A stretch of 8,532 bases of DNA from Pseudomonadota bacterium (GCA_022563215.1 JADFNT010000056.1:1-8532); one strand, 5' to 3'; numbered from the stretch's first letter, positions 1 through 6,913 are shown. Numbers and translations: made by a program. The notes: generated from the letters alone by a model not told the origin.

Positions 1-2985
1 CGCCTTCGTCGCCTGGCCGATGCTCATGTTCTCGAGCGCGAACACGGTCTCGACCCGGGGCCGGGCGGTGGTGGTGGCGGCGGCGGTGGCGTGCAAGGCG
101 CCGCCGAACAGGACGCCGGTCAGCTTGTCGGCGTTGAGGCGACCCTGGGCCAGCTTCACCGAGATGTCGACGTTGTCGAGCCGGTATTGCTGGAATTGGA
201 TGGACGGCGATTTCAAGGTCAATACGGCGTCGATCCCGGCCAGTCCCGAAAGGTCGATGGGATCGCGGGACCAGGGCGCCGCCGTCCGGGCGGCATGGCG
301 GGCCTTCACCCCCGGCCAAAGGGAGGCCGTTTTCCTGGCCGGCAGGAACGGATCCAGGACCAGGGCGCCGGTGGTCAAATTGGCCTTGATGTCCGGGCGC
401 GCGCCTGCGAACCCGACCACGATGTCGCCATTGATCGGGGTGGGACCGATCTTGGCCTTGATGCCGTCAAGGGTCAGCCCCTTCGGCCCGCCCCGGAGCC
501 GGGCCTCGAAATCGAGGCCGCCGACCTTGCCGGACGGACGATACCCGCCCCCAATCGCTTTCAGAAGCCGCGCCAATTGCGGGTACTCGGCGGTGACGGT
601 CATATCGAGCATATCGCCGACGGGAACCATGTTGACGGAGCCCTGGACCCGGACCTGGCCGCCCGCCGCCTTCAGGGTCAACGCCAGTTTCGGGTTCAGA
701 ATATTGCCGTCAATGATGCCGCTCAGGTCCACCGGCCCCAGCTTTTTCAACGCCGGGGCGTCGATGCCGGCCAGCTTCAGCAGCCGCGAGGCGTCCTTGG
801 CGTTAAGCCGCAGCTTCAACTCCTTGACGGCAGGCAGGAACCCCAGCCCGTCAAGTTGGCCGTTCAAGGTCGCCGTCGCCCCGGCGCCGCTGAGGTTGAG
901 GTCGAACTTCGGCGCCAACAGGTTGCCGTCGATCCGTCCCTTCAGGGTCACGGGGCCAAGGCCCTTGGGCGTCGCCCCGATGTCGATGCCGGCGAATCTG
1001 AGCATTTTAGGAACGTCGTCGATCTTGACGTCGAAGACCAGCCCCTTGGCCGTGGGAACGCCGCCCAGCCCGTCGACAACGCCTTTCAGCGAAACCGAGG
1101 CACCGGCAATCCTGGCGATATTCAGGCGGCGAATTTCGATCCGGCCGTTATAGAGGGTCCCGTCCACCAACACGTTCTTGATCGGCGTGCCGCGAAAGGT
1201 CAGGGATTTGATCCGGGTCTTGAGGTTGGCGTCGAACCCGGTCAGCACCTTGAGTCCGGCCAGGGGGTTATCCGCCATCTTCGCCTTGGCGTCCTGGGCG
1301 TCCTGGGCGTTCTGGGCGTCCTTGTCCTTAGAGGCGGCCTGGGGCGCGGTCTTGGCTTTCTTCGCCGGGGTTTTCGGCAGGTAGGCGTCGAGGTTGAGGC
1401 GGTCGATGGTGAGGTCGGCACCGAAGGACGGCCGCTTTGTGAAGGCCACCGTCATCCCGCCCGTGAGCCGGGATGAATCCAGTTGCAGGTCAAGGCCCGT
1501 AAACTGGGCTTGGCTCGGCACCGCCACCACACGGGTCGTCAGGGCCATTTTCCTCAGCCGGTCGGGCCCAATGCCCGCCGGGTCCACCCCCAGCCAGTTC
1601 ATCACCCCACGCAGGTCGCTGACGGTGATTTCAAGTTCGCCTTCGAAGCGGGGCTGGCCCTTGGCCGTGGTAAGGAAACCGAACAGCGCCAGGTCCGATC
1701 CCCCGGGGAACTGCCCGGAAAGCTGTGAAAGGGTAACCTCGCCGTGGGCCAGTTCGGCGTTCAGCACTGTCTCGCGGATGACGCCGTTGCGGTAGGTAAT
1801 GGCCTCGGCGGTAAAAATAAGCGAGCCGTTGACGTTCGTCGGCAGGGCGAAGGCCGCCGCCGGAACGGGGGCTTCGGCCTTCGGTTTTCCGGCCCTTGGT
1901 TTTTCGGCCACGCCTTGCGCCTTGGCCGGGGCCTTTTCGATCACCGCCTGCAGGCTGATCAATTTGTCAAGATCGATCCGGTTGGCGGCGAGGTGCACGG
2001 TGACGCTCGGCGTCTTGCCGAGTTCGACGGCGATGTCGCCGGTCGCCTGGGTTATCCCGAGACGGAAATTGAGCTCCTTGATTTCACCCCCGGCGGCGGA
2101 GGCGACGACGACGCCTTCGAAGGTAAACGCCTGATCGGCGATCCCCGGCAGGTCGGTGCCGGGCAGGGCAGCCTGGATCAGCCCCGCCAGCGACGCTCCC
2201 TCGCCCTTGATTTTTCCCTTGACCTTGGGCTTGCCTTCCAGGCCGACGACGGTCCCGGTCATTTGCAGCTTCGCTTGGCCCGGTTTCATGCCGATCTTGA
2301 GGTTGAACGGCACCGTGCGTCCGTGAATGATCTCGGCGACGTTGACGTCATAGACCAGGGGCACGCCCCGGAGCCTGAAGTCGCCGGTGCTTTCGAACGG
2401 CCCGTTGAGCGAGGCGGCGGTAATATTGGCGTTGATCTTCTCGATCCGCTCGACGGTGCCGCTTTGGCCGTCGCGATAGGTCAGGAATCCGTTCTCGATG
2501 GTGAAGTTCTGAAGCACGATCGGCGGCGCCGAAATATCGCCCGCCGCTCCGCCCTTTTCTTCCCCGGGAAGCGGCTGCGAGGCGGTGCCCGGGCCATCCG
2601 TATCGAAAACCCAGTTCTTGCGCCCGTCGGCCAGAACCTCCAGTTCGATTTCCGGGTTCACCAGCTTGATGCGTTCGACCTCGATCCGGCCGGCCAGGAG
2701 CGGCGCCAGGGCGATGCGGACCTCCAGATACTTGAGCCGCAACATGTTTTTCGAGGCCGCGCCCTCGATATTGGCCAGCAGGACGTCATTGACGATCAGC
2801 GCCGGCGCCGGCAAAACGGTGATCGAGATGTCGCCGTTGATGGTCAGCTCGCGGCCGGTGGCATTGCGGGCCTGTTTCTGGATGTCGCCCTTGTATTGGT
2901 TCCAGTCGACCAGTCCGGGGCCGATCAATACGGCGGCGACAAGCAGCACCACAAGCCCGCCGATGGCCCACAAGACTCTTTTCAC
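1..2985 (-). CDS. AsmA-family envelope protein, C-terminus cut by window edge
   Basis: An uninterrupted minus-strand frame of 995 codons runs from a GTG at 2985-2983 to the left edge with no stop, so the C-terminus is missing. The GTG is preceded by a GGAGAAGA Shine-Dalgarno stretch (2991-2998). Residues 4-22 form one hydrophobic membrane anchor, followed by the AsmA-type start: DWNQYKGDIQ (about 27-36), ATGRELTINGDI, then LPAPALIVNDVLLAN. The rest looks like repeating beta-rich segments joined by two Ala/Lys/Pro-rich linkers (about 351-378 and 538-570), with related repeats of about 73 residues at 586-875. The end in view (LNADKLTGVLFGGALH) resembles the conserved C-terminal AsmA region. Known family members are inner-membrane-anchored periplasmic proteins linked to phospholipid transport and outer-membrane homeostasis. 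At 995+ residues it is much longer than E. coli AsmA (about 617), as is common in alphaproteobacteria. Family assignment is strong; exact role is inferred. Confidence 0.9.
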   Translation of the reverse strand, partial: MKRVLWAIGGLVVLLVAAVLIGPGLVDWNQYKGDIQKQARNATGRELTINGDISITVLPAPALIVNDVLLANIEGAASKNMLRLKYLEVRIALAPLLAGRIEVERIKLVNPEIELEVLADGRKNWVFDTDGPGTASQPLPGEEKGGAAGDISAPPIVLQNFTIENGFLTYRDGQSGTVERIEKINANITAASLNGPFESTGDFRLRGVPLVYDVNVAEIIHGRTVPFNLKIGMKPGQAKLQMTGTVVGLEGKPKVKGKIKGEGASLAGLIQAALPGTDLPGIADQAFTFEGVVVASAAGGEIKELNFRLGITQATGDIAVELGKTPSVTVHLAANRIDLDKLISLQAVIEKAPAKAQGVAEKPRAGKPKAEAPVPAAAFALPTNVNGSLIFTAEAITYRNGVIRETVLNAELAHGEVTLSQLSGQFPGGSDLALFGFLTTAKGQPRFEGELEITVSDLRGVMNWLGVDPAGIGPDRLRKMALTTRVVAVPSQAQFTGLDLQLDSSRLTGGMTVAFTKRPSFGADLTIDRLNLDAYLPKTPAKKAKTAPQAASKDKDAQNAQDAQDAKAKMADNPLAGLKVLTGFDANLKTRIKSLTFRGTPIKNVLVDGTLYNGRIEIRRLNIARIAGASVSLKGVVDGLGGVPTAKGLVFDVKIDDVPKMLRFAGIDIGATPKGLGPVTLKGRIDGNLLAPKFDLNLSGAGATATLNGQLDGLGFLPAVKELKLRLNAKDASRLLKLAGIDAPALKKLGPVDLSGIIDGNILNPKLALTLKAAGGQVRVQGSVNMVPVGDMLDMTVTAEYPQLARLLKAIGGGYRPSGKVGGLDFEARLRGGPKGLTLDGIKAKIGPTPINGDIVVGFAGARPDIKANLTTGALVLDPFLPARKTASLWPGVKARHAARTAAPWSRDPIDLSGLAGIDAVLTLKSPSIQFQQYRLDNVDISVKLAQGRLNADKLTGVLFGGALHATAAATTTARPRVETVFALENMSIGQATKA
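361..1008 (-). repeat. Internal ~73-residue protein repeats in AsmA-like protein
   Basis: Within the AsmA-like protein the segment starting KMLRFAGID (residue 660) recurs as RLLKLAGID (734) and more weakly as RLLKAIGGG (806), spaced 74 and 72 residues apart. The LGPVTLKGRIDGNLLAPK stretch of the first unit matches LGPVDLSGIIDGNILNPK in the second. A preceding partial unit is visible as LKGVVDGLGGVPTAKG (633), matched by LNGQLDGLGFLPAVKE (707). The DNA is diverged, so this is old protein-level duplication rather than a recent DNA repeat. The boundary of the third unit (about 875) is approximate. Confidence 0.65.
1288..1323 (-). repeat. Four tandem 9-base units in the asmA-like gene
   Basis: Four head-to-tail copies of a 9-base unit (plus strand GGCGTCCTG, GGCGTCCTG, GGCGTTCTG, GGCGTCCTT) are visible. 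They are in phase with the minus-strand reading frame and encode KDA-QNA-QDA-QDA (residues 555-566), inside a charged, probably disordered linker. Copy-number change would insert or delete three residues without a frameshift, so the tract could vary between strains. Confidence 0.85.
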
Positions 2986-3020
2986 CGTGTCTTCTCCGCG
3001 GTCCGCAAAAGGAAGTACGT

Positions 3021-3042
3021 TTCCGGGCCGTCAAGGCCGGAA
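3021..3042 (-). other. Imperfect hairpin in the kinase/asmA gap
   Basis: The arms TTCCGGGCC (3021-3029) and GGCCGGAA (3035-3042) pair over 8 bp with one bulged base and a 5-base loop. On the minus strand the hairpin is followed by a mixed sequence, not a clean T-run, so it is a poor intrinsic terminator. It lies downstream of the possible promoter at 3050-3078, so it would sit at the very 5' end of an asmA leader, where such structures can stabilise mRNA. The structure is visible; the role is inferred. Confidence 0.45.
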
Positions 3043-3049
3043 CGAAACG

Positions 3050-3078
3050 AGTGTAGTAACAGTTGGCGGCCGGGGCAA
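3050..3078 (-). promoter_or_regulatory. Possible sigma-70-type promoter for the asmA-like gene
   Basis: Read on the minus strand, a TTGCCC (-35 like, plus coordinates 3073-3078) is followed after exactly 17 bases by TACACT (-10 like, 3050-3055). Each matches 4 of 6 consensus positions. It lies in the longest intergenic gap of the window (134 bases) and would start transcription near 3043, about 58 bases before the GTG start. This fits the AsmA-like gene being functionally unrelated to the hydroxyacid genes upstream. Such matches arise by chance, so this is only a candidate. Confidence 0.35.
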
Positions 3079-3119
3079 ATCGAACAGGGGCGAACCAAAA
3101 CCGCCCCCGCCCGGGCCCG

Positions 3120-4412
3120 TCAAGGGCTCAGGAGGATAGCCCGGAAGTCGTTGACGTTGGTCAACGTCGGTCCGGTAACCACCAGATCGCCGAGGGCCTC
3201 GAAATAGCCGTAGGCGTCGTTGTCGGCCAAATATTTCGCCGCGTCCAGGCCCAGGTCCCGGGCCCGGGCAAGGGTCTCGGGGCCGATGACGGCACCGGCG
3301 TTGTTCTCTGAGCCGTCGATGCCGTCGGTGTCGCAGGCCAGGGAATGGATGCCCGCCGCCCCGTCCAGGGCCAGGGCCAGGGCCAGCAGGTATTCCGCGT
3401 TCGGACCGCCCCGGCCCTTCCCCTTCAGCGTCACCGTGACCTCGCCGCCGGACAGCAACACCACCGGCGGCTTCGCCGGCTTGCCGGTTTCCATGGCGCC
3501 CAGGGACTCCTGCGCCTGCGTGGCATGCTGGCGCGCCACGTCGCGGGCTTCTCCCTCGATGGCGTCGCCAAGGATCACCGGCGTCCATCCCATTTCCTCC
3601 GCCTTCGAGGCCGCCGCCTCGAGGCTGCCCTGGGGCCGGGCGACGATCCGGGTGTCGGTGGACTCGAAGGCGGGATGGCCGGGTTTCGGGGTCTCGGCGG
3701 CGTCCGATCGCAGGGTGTCGGCGACCGCCGGCGGCACGTCGATGGCGAATTTCTCGATGACGCCTAAGGCGTCTTCGGTGGTCGTGGGGTCGGCAACGGT
3801 GGGGCCCGAGGCGATGACTGCCGGGTCGTCGCCGGGAACGTCGGAAATCAACAGGCTGACGATGCGGGCCGGACTGGCGGCGGTGGCCAGACGGCCGCCC
3901 TTGATGGCGCTCAGATGCTTGCGCACGCAGTTCATGTCGCCGATGGTGGCGCCGGACCGCAACAGGGCCGAATTGACCGCCTGTTTGTCCTCCAGGGTCA
4001 GCCCCGCCGCCGGCAGGGTCAACAGCGCCGAGCCGCCGCCGGAAATAAGCGCCAGCAGCAGGTCGTCGGCGCTCAGGCCCTTGGCCAGGGCGAGGATCCG
4101 TTGAGCCGCCTGCAGGCCGGCGGCGTCGGGGACCGGATGCGCCGCTTCGACGATTTCGATGCGATCACAAGCAACGGCGCAGCCGGTGCGGGTGACCACC
4201 AGGCCGGAAAGGTCTCCGTCCCAGTTGTCCTCGACGGCGCGCGCCATGGCCGCCGACGCCTTGCCGGCGCCGATGACGACGGTGCGCCCGACCGGAGGGG
4301 CGGGCAGATGGGGCGGCACCGCGAGGGCCGGATCGGCGGCCGCCACGGCGGCGTCGAAAAGCCTGCGCAGGGCGTCATGGGGCAGGGCGTCTTGGGGATT
4401 GTCCACCGTCAC
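3120..4412 (-). CDS. Glycerate 2-kinase (GckA/TtuD family, DUF4147 + MOFRL)
   Basis: A 430-residue protein that should phosphorylate glycerate with ATP to give 2-phosphoglycerate, in the cytoplasm, feeding the glyoxylate/glycerate route into glycolysis. The N-terminal DUF4147 domain shows GAGKAS (48-53, invariant-type Lys51), SGGGSAL (124-130), a RKHLS-xx-KGG stretch (164-173) and SDVPGDDPAVIASGPT (190-205). The C-terminal MOFRL domain shows SGGEVTV (321-327), GKGRGGPNAE (331-340), CDTDGIDG (360-367) and GPTLTNVND (414-422). Length fits the family (about 420-450). The GTG at 4412 overlaps the upstream TGA as GTGA; an in-frame GTG at 4406 is an alternative. No Shine-Dalgarno is evident, so translation is probably coupled to the upstream gene. 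Relatives are often labelled hydroxypyruvate reductase (TtuD), but characterised GckA enzymes are glycerate 2-kinases. Upstream in-frame codons belong to a shadow of the dehydrogenase gene. Confidence 0.93.
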   Translation of the reverse strand: MTVDNPQDALPHDALRRLFDAAVAAADPALAVPPHLPAPPVGRTVVIGAGKASAAMARAVEDNWDGDLSGLVVTRTGCAVACDRIEIVEAAHPVPDAAGLQAAQRILALAKGLSADDLLLALISGGGSALLTLPAAGLTLEDKQAVNSALLRSGATIGDMNCVRKHLSAIKGGRLATAASPARIVSLLISDVPGDDPAVIASGPTVADPTTTEDALGVIEKFAIDVPPAVADTLRSDAAETPKPGHPAFESTDTRIVARPQGSLEAAASKAEEMGWTPVILGDAIEGEARDVARQHATQAQESLGAMETGKPAKPPVVLLSGGEVTVTLKGKGRGGPNAEYLLALALALDGAAGIHSLACDTDGIDGSENNAGAVIGPETLARARDLGLDAAKYLADNDAYGYFEALGDLVVTGPTLTNVNDFRAILLSP

Positions 4413-5797
4413 AGACGGACGATCTTGCCGGGGTTCATGATGTTTTGCGGGTCCAGCGCCAGTTTCAGCGCCCGCATGACGCTGACCGCCTCGCCGTGTT
4501 CGGCGATCAGGAAATCGATCTTGCCGGAACCGACGCCGTGCTCTCCGGTGCAGGTCCCGTCCATGGCCAGGGCCCGCATGATAAGCCGTTCGTTGAACGC
4601 CTTGCAACGGGCCACGTCGTCCTCGTCGTCGGGGTCCATCAACAGGATGACGTGGAAATTGCCGTCGCCCGCATGGCCGACGATCGGCGCCAGGAGGCCG
4701 CTTTCATCGATGTCGCGGCGGGTTTCGAGGATGCACTCGGCAAGACGCGAGATCGGCACGCAGACATCGGTGGCCATGCCCTTCGATCCGGGCTTGAGCG
4801 CCAGGCAGGCGTAATAGGCATCGTGGCGGGCCTGCCACAGGCGGTTGCGGTCTTCGGCCTTGGTCGCCCACTGGAATTCGTCGGCGCCGAAATCGCCGGC
4901 GATGGCCTCGACCGTCTCGACCTGTTCGACGACGCCCTTTTCGGTGCCGTGGAATTCGAAAAACAGGGTCGGCTTGACCGGATAATCGAGCTTCGAGAAC
5001 TTGTTGATGGCGTCCATCTGGACCTCGTCCAGAAGCTCGATCCGGGCCACCGGGACGCCCATTTGAATGGTCTGTATGACCGTCCGGACCGCCGATTCCA
5101 GGTCCGGGAACGGGCACACGGCCGAAGACACGGCTTCCGGGATGCCGTAAAGGCGGACCGTCACCTCGGTGATGACGCCGAGCGTCCCTTCCGAGCCGAC
5201 GAACAGCCGCGTCAGGTCGTAGCCGGCCGAAGACTTCCGGGCCCGGCGGCTGGTGCGGATGACGCGCCCGTCGGCCAGGACCACGGTCAGGGCCAGGACG
5301 TTCTCGCGCATGGTGCCGTAGCGCACCGCGTTGGTGCCCGACGCCCGGGTCGCCGTCATGCCGCCGAGAGACGCATCGGCGCCGGGGTCGATGGCAAAGA
5401 ACAGTCCCGTATCGCGGAGGTGTTCGTTCAACTGCTTGCGGGTGACGCCGGCCTGGACGATGGCGTCCAGGTCCTCGGCATTGACTTCGATGATTTCGTT
5501 CATGCGCATCAGGTCGATGCACACCCCGCCGTTCAATGCCGCCACGTGGCCTTCCAGGGAGGTGCCGCTGCCGAAGGGAATGACCGGCACGTCGCCGGCC
5601 GCGCACAGCTTGACGATGTCGCTGACTTCCTCGGTGGTCTCGGCGAACACCACCGCATCGGGCGGATGAGAGGGATGGTAGGATTCGTCGTGGCCGTGCT
5701 GTTCGCGCACCGCCTCGGCGACCGAGAGCCGGTCGCCGACGATGGCGCCGAGCGCCGCGATCAGGTCGTCGTTGACCTTTGCCGTCCTGGCGGTCAT
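4409..5797 (-). CDS. FAD-linked D-2-hydroxyacid (D-lactate) dehydrogenase, LDHD type
   Basis: A 462-residue flavoprotein of the FAD-binding PCMH / FAD-oxidase C family. It should oxidise D-lactate or a related D-2-hydroxyacid to the 2-oxoacid, passing electrons to a quinone, cytochrome or flavoprotein carrier. FAD-domain motifs include PFGSGTSLEGH (74-84), PGADASLGGMTAT (138-150), SGTNAVRYGTMRENV (153-167) and GYDLTRLFVGSEGTLG (192-207). The substrate domain has WQARHDAYYA (321-330), KGMATDVCVPISRL (339-352), GHAGDGNFH (374-382, likely metal-binding histidines), TCTGEHGVG (415-423) and MNPGKI (454-459). These stretches resemble recalled mitochondrial LDHD and differ from a GlcD partner of the glcEF genes upstream. 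The ATG at 5797 gives normal family length; the frame stays open upstream but reads through the YHS gene as shadow. It begins 1 base after the YHS stop without a clear Shine-Dalgarno, and its stop overlaps the kinase start. Exact substrate (D-lactate, D-2-hydroxyglutarate, D-glycerate) is not decided by sequence. Confidence 0.9.
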   Translation of the reverse strand: MTARTAKVNDDLIAALGAIVGDRLSVAEAVREQHGHDESYHPSHPPDAVVFAETTEEVSDIVKLCAAGDVPVIPFGSGTSLEGHVAALNGGVCIDLMRMNEIIEVNAEDLDAIVQAGVTRKQLNEHLRDTGLFFAIDPGADASLGGMTATRASGTNAVRYGTMRENVLALTVVLADGRVIRTSRRARKSSAGYDLTRLFVGSEGTLGVITEVTVRLYGIPEAVSSAVCPFPDLESAVRTVIQTIQMGVPVARIELLDEVQMDAINKFSKLDYPVKPTLFFEFHGTEKGVVEQVETVEAIAGDFGADEFQWATKAEDRNRLWQARHDAYYACLALKPGSKGMATDVCVPISRLAECILETRRDIDESGLLAPIVGHAGDGNFHVILLMDPDDEDDVARCKAFNERLIMRALAMDGTCTGEHGVGSGKIDFLIAEHGEAVSVMRALKLALDPQNIMNPGKIVRL

Positions 5798-5798
5798 T

Positions 5799-6269
5799 TC
5801 AATTATCCAGGACCCCGGGCCAGTGGCTTTCCGCCTTGGCGATGTTGCCGGGGATATCCTCGACCCATTGGGCCTGCACGCCCTTGGAATAGTTGAGGTA
5901 GAGCTTGCCCCGGACAATCTTCCACGCCTCGGGGTCGATGCCGGCGGTGTAGCCCTGGCTGACGGCCCAGGCGCAATAGCCGCCGAACTGGGGGCTGTAT
6001 TTTTCCGGGCTGGCGGCGAAGGCGTCGCGGTTGGCGGCGTTCTTGAACCGCCATGCCGCCCCCTTCCACTGGTGGGTGAAACCGGACGAGCCCTTGACCG
6101 CCTTGCCTTCGGCGAAATAGGCGACCGGGTCGGTGCCGTCGATGGCGACGGAGCCGATAAGGGACGAATTGATCTCCGACTTGGCCGACGCCGGCGCCGC
6201 AACCGCCAACAGCAGGCCGAAGGCCAGCATCAAGGAAGCTAAAATCCGGGGGGCGGAACTTTTGTCCAT
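5799..6269 (-). CDS. Exported YHS-domain protein
   Basis: A 156-residue protein with a classical Sec signal peptide: basic start, hydrophobic core (about 9-25) and a likely APASA|KS cleavage after residue 29. The mature part is a YHS-type domain (about 38-150): IDGTDPVAYFAEGKAVKG (43-60), WKGAAWRF (68-75), NRDAF (80-84), KYSPQFGGYCAWAVSQG (90-106, with the only cysteine, C99) and GKLYLNY (121-127). This matches a proteobacterial periplasmic family that databases label YHS domain-containing (seleno)protein; here there is no in-frame TGA, so no selenocysteine is needed. Its biochemical function is not established; metal binding or a role in redox or envelope stress is only a guess. The ATG is secure: AAAGGAG lies 6 bases upstream (6276-6282). 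The stop is 1 base before the dehydrogenase ATG, an odd pairing of a periplasmic protein with a cytoplasmic-side flavoenzyme. Confidence 0.88.
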   Translation of the reverse strand: MDKSSAPRILASLMLAFGLLLAVAAPASAKSEINSSLIGSVAIDGTDPVAYFAEGKAVKGSSGFTHQWKGAAWRFKNAANRDAFAASPEKYSPQFGGYCAWAVSQGYTAGIDPEAWKIVRGKLYLNYSKGVQAQWVEDIPGNIAKAESHWPGVLDN

Positions 6270-6282
6270 CGGTTTCTCCTTT
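6270..6282 (-). promoter_or_regulatory. Strong ribosome binding site of the YHS gene
   Basis: On the minus strand AAAGGAG is followed by AAACCG and the ATG at 6269. This is the strongest Shine-Dalgarno match in the window. Because the two genes downstream lack clear sites of their own, it may set ribosome entry for the YHS-dehydrogenase-kinase trio. Confidence 0.75.
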
Positions 6283-6320
6283 AATCGCCTGTTCCTTCGC
6301 CTGTCCTGTCGCTCATCGTC

Positions 6321-6348
6321 GGGCGATGGCCTTCAACGGCCGCCGCCC
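6321..6348 (-). other. GC-rich hairpin between the TPR and YHS genes
   Basis: Arms 6321-6331 and 6338-6348 pair over 11 positions (9 Watson-Crick, one G-U wobble and one mismatch in the minus-strand RNA) around a 6-base loop. It starts 4 bases after the TPR stop codon. No T-run follows on the minus strand, so it is not a typical intrinsic terminator. It could be a Rho-independent-like pause, a 3'-end stabiliser or an mRNA processing site that sets different levels for the genes on each side. Confidence 0.5.
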
Positions 6349-6352
6349 CGGG

Positions 6353-6907
6353 TCACAACGCCCGGCCCTTGGCCTTGGCGCGGAGTTCCTGGATCCGGGC
6401 CTTCATGCCGGGCAAATAGGGATGGATTCCCAGGGCCTTCTCCCACATCTTCACCGCCGCCGTCTGGTTGCCGATGGCGTCGTAGATCAGTCCCATGCCC
6501 GACAGCGCCCCGAAATGGCGCGGCTCCAGCGCCAGGGTCCGTCGTATGTCGGCGACCGAAGCGTCGAAGTTGCCCATCAGGTAATGCACCGTGGCGCGTT
6601 TGTTCCAGGCCTCGGCGAAATCGGGCGCGGCGCGCACCATCCGGTCGAAGTGGGAGAGCGAGCGCCGGTAGGCGCCTTCGTTGATGGCGGCGATGCCGAG
6701 CGCCATGTCGCGGTCGATCTCGGTCGTCCCCTGGTGGAGCCAGATCGTCCAGATCGCCGCTTCCACGGCGGTGCTCTCGGCGACGCTGATGGTCGTCTTC
6801 AGGCGTTCGAAAAGACCGTCCAGCTCGGGACTCGTCTGGTCCGCCCGGGCGCCCACCGGCGACGCCAGGACCGCCAACGCCAATACCAGGGAAAGAAACC
6901 TCGTCAT
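6353..6907 (-). CDS. Small exported TPR-repeat protein
   Basis: A 184-residue protein with an N-terminal signal peptide (hydrophobic core about 4-16, likely cleavage after a VGARA-type site near residue 22) and about three tetratricopeptide repeats: roughly 64-97, 98-131 and 132-165. Typical TPR pairs are visible, such as GAYRRSLSHFDRMVRAAP, GNFDASVADIRRTLALEP and GNQTAAVKMWEKALGIHP. A short IWTIWLHQG segment (52-60) precedes the repeats, as in related alphaproteobacterial exported TPR proteins. TPRs form helical scaffolds for protein-protein contacts, so a periplasmic adaptor role is likely, but no partner can be named. The ATG at 6907 starts directly at the signal peptide and has only a weak G-rich upstream stretch (TGGGG). 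It is separated by 77 bases from glcF and by 83 from the YHS gene, so it may be cotranscribed with both. I do not recognise a specific named gene. Confidence 0.85.
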   Translation of the reverse strand: MTRFLSLVLALAVLASPVGARADQTSPELDGLFERLKTTISVAESTAVEAAIWTIWLHQGTTEIDRDMALGIAAINEGAYRRSLSHFDRMVRAAPDFAEAWNKRATVHYLMGNFDASVADIRRTLALEPRHFGALSGMGLIYDAIGNQTAAVKMWEKALGIHPYLPGMKARIQELRAKAKGRAL

Positions 6908-6913
6908 CGCCCC

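Noticed and set aside
91..1476. Long plus-strand open frame (461 codons) opposite the AsmA-like gene
   Set aside because: The translation is rich in Arg, Gly, Gln and Pro with no recognisable domain, and the opposite strand carries a continuous AsmA-like frame with clear motifs. It is an antisense shadow common in GC-rich DNA.
1744..3207. Plus-strand open frame of 487 codons spanning asmA and the gap
   Set aside because: It has low-complexity, charged composition and crosses the start of asmA and the intergenic gap without a family motif or ribosome site.
4413..4607. N-terminal extension of the glycerate kinase frame to 4607
   Set aside because: It overlaps the conserved C-terminus of the dehydrogenase and reads as Arg/Gly/His-rich shadow; family similarity begins at the GTG near 4412.
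4445..5896. Plus-strand open frame of 483 codons opposite the dehydrogenase
   Set aside because: It lies antisense to a protein with many conserved FAD-oxidase motifs; its own translation resembles no family.
5798..6202. N-terminal extension of the dehydrogenase frame upstream of 5797
   Set aside because: The extension is Arg/Pro/Ser-rich and overlaps the well-supported YHS gene in another frame. The ATG at 5797 gives the normal family length.
6284..6308. Imperfect 12-base direct repeat (CGCCTGTTCCTT / CGCCTGTCCTGT) before the YHS gene
   Set aside because: The match is short and imperfect and could be chance in GC-rich sequence; no second pair supports an operator.
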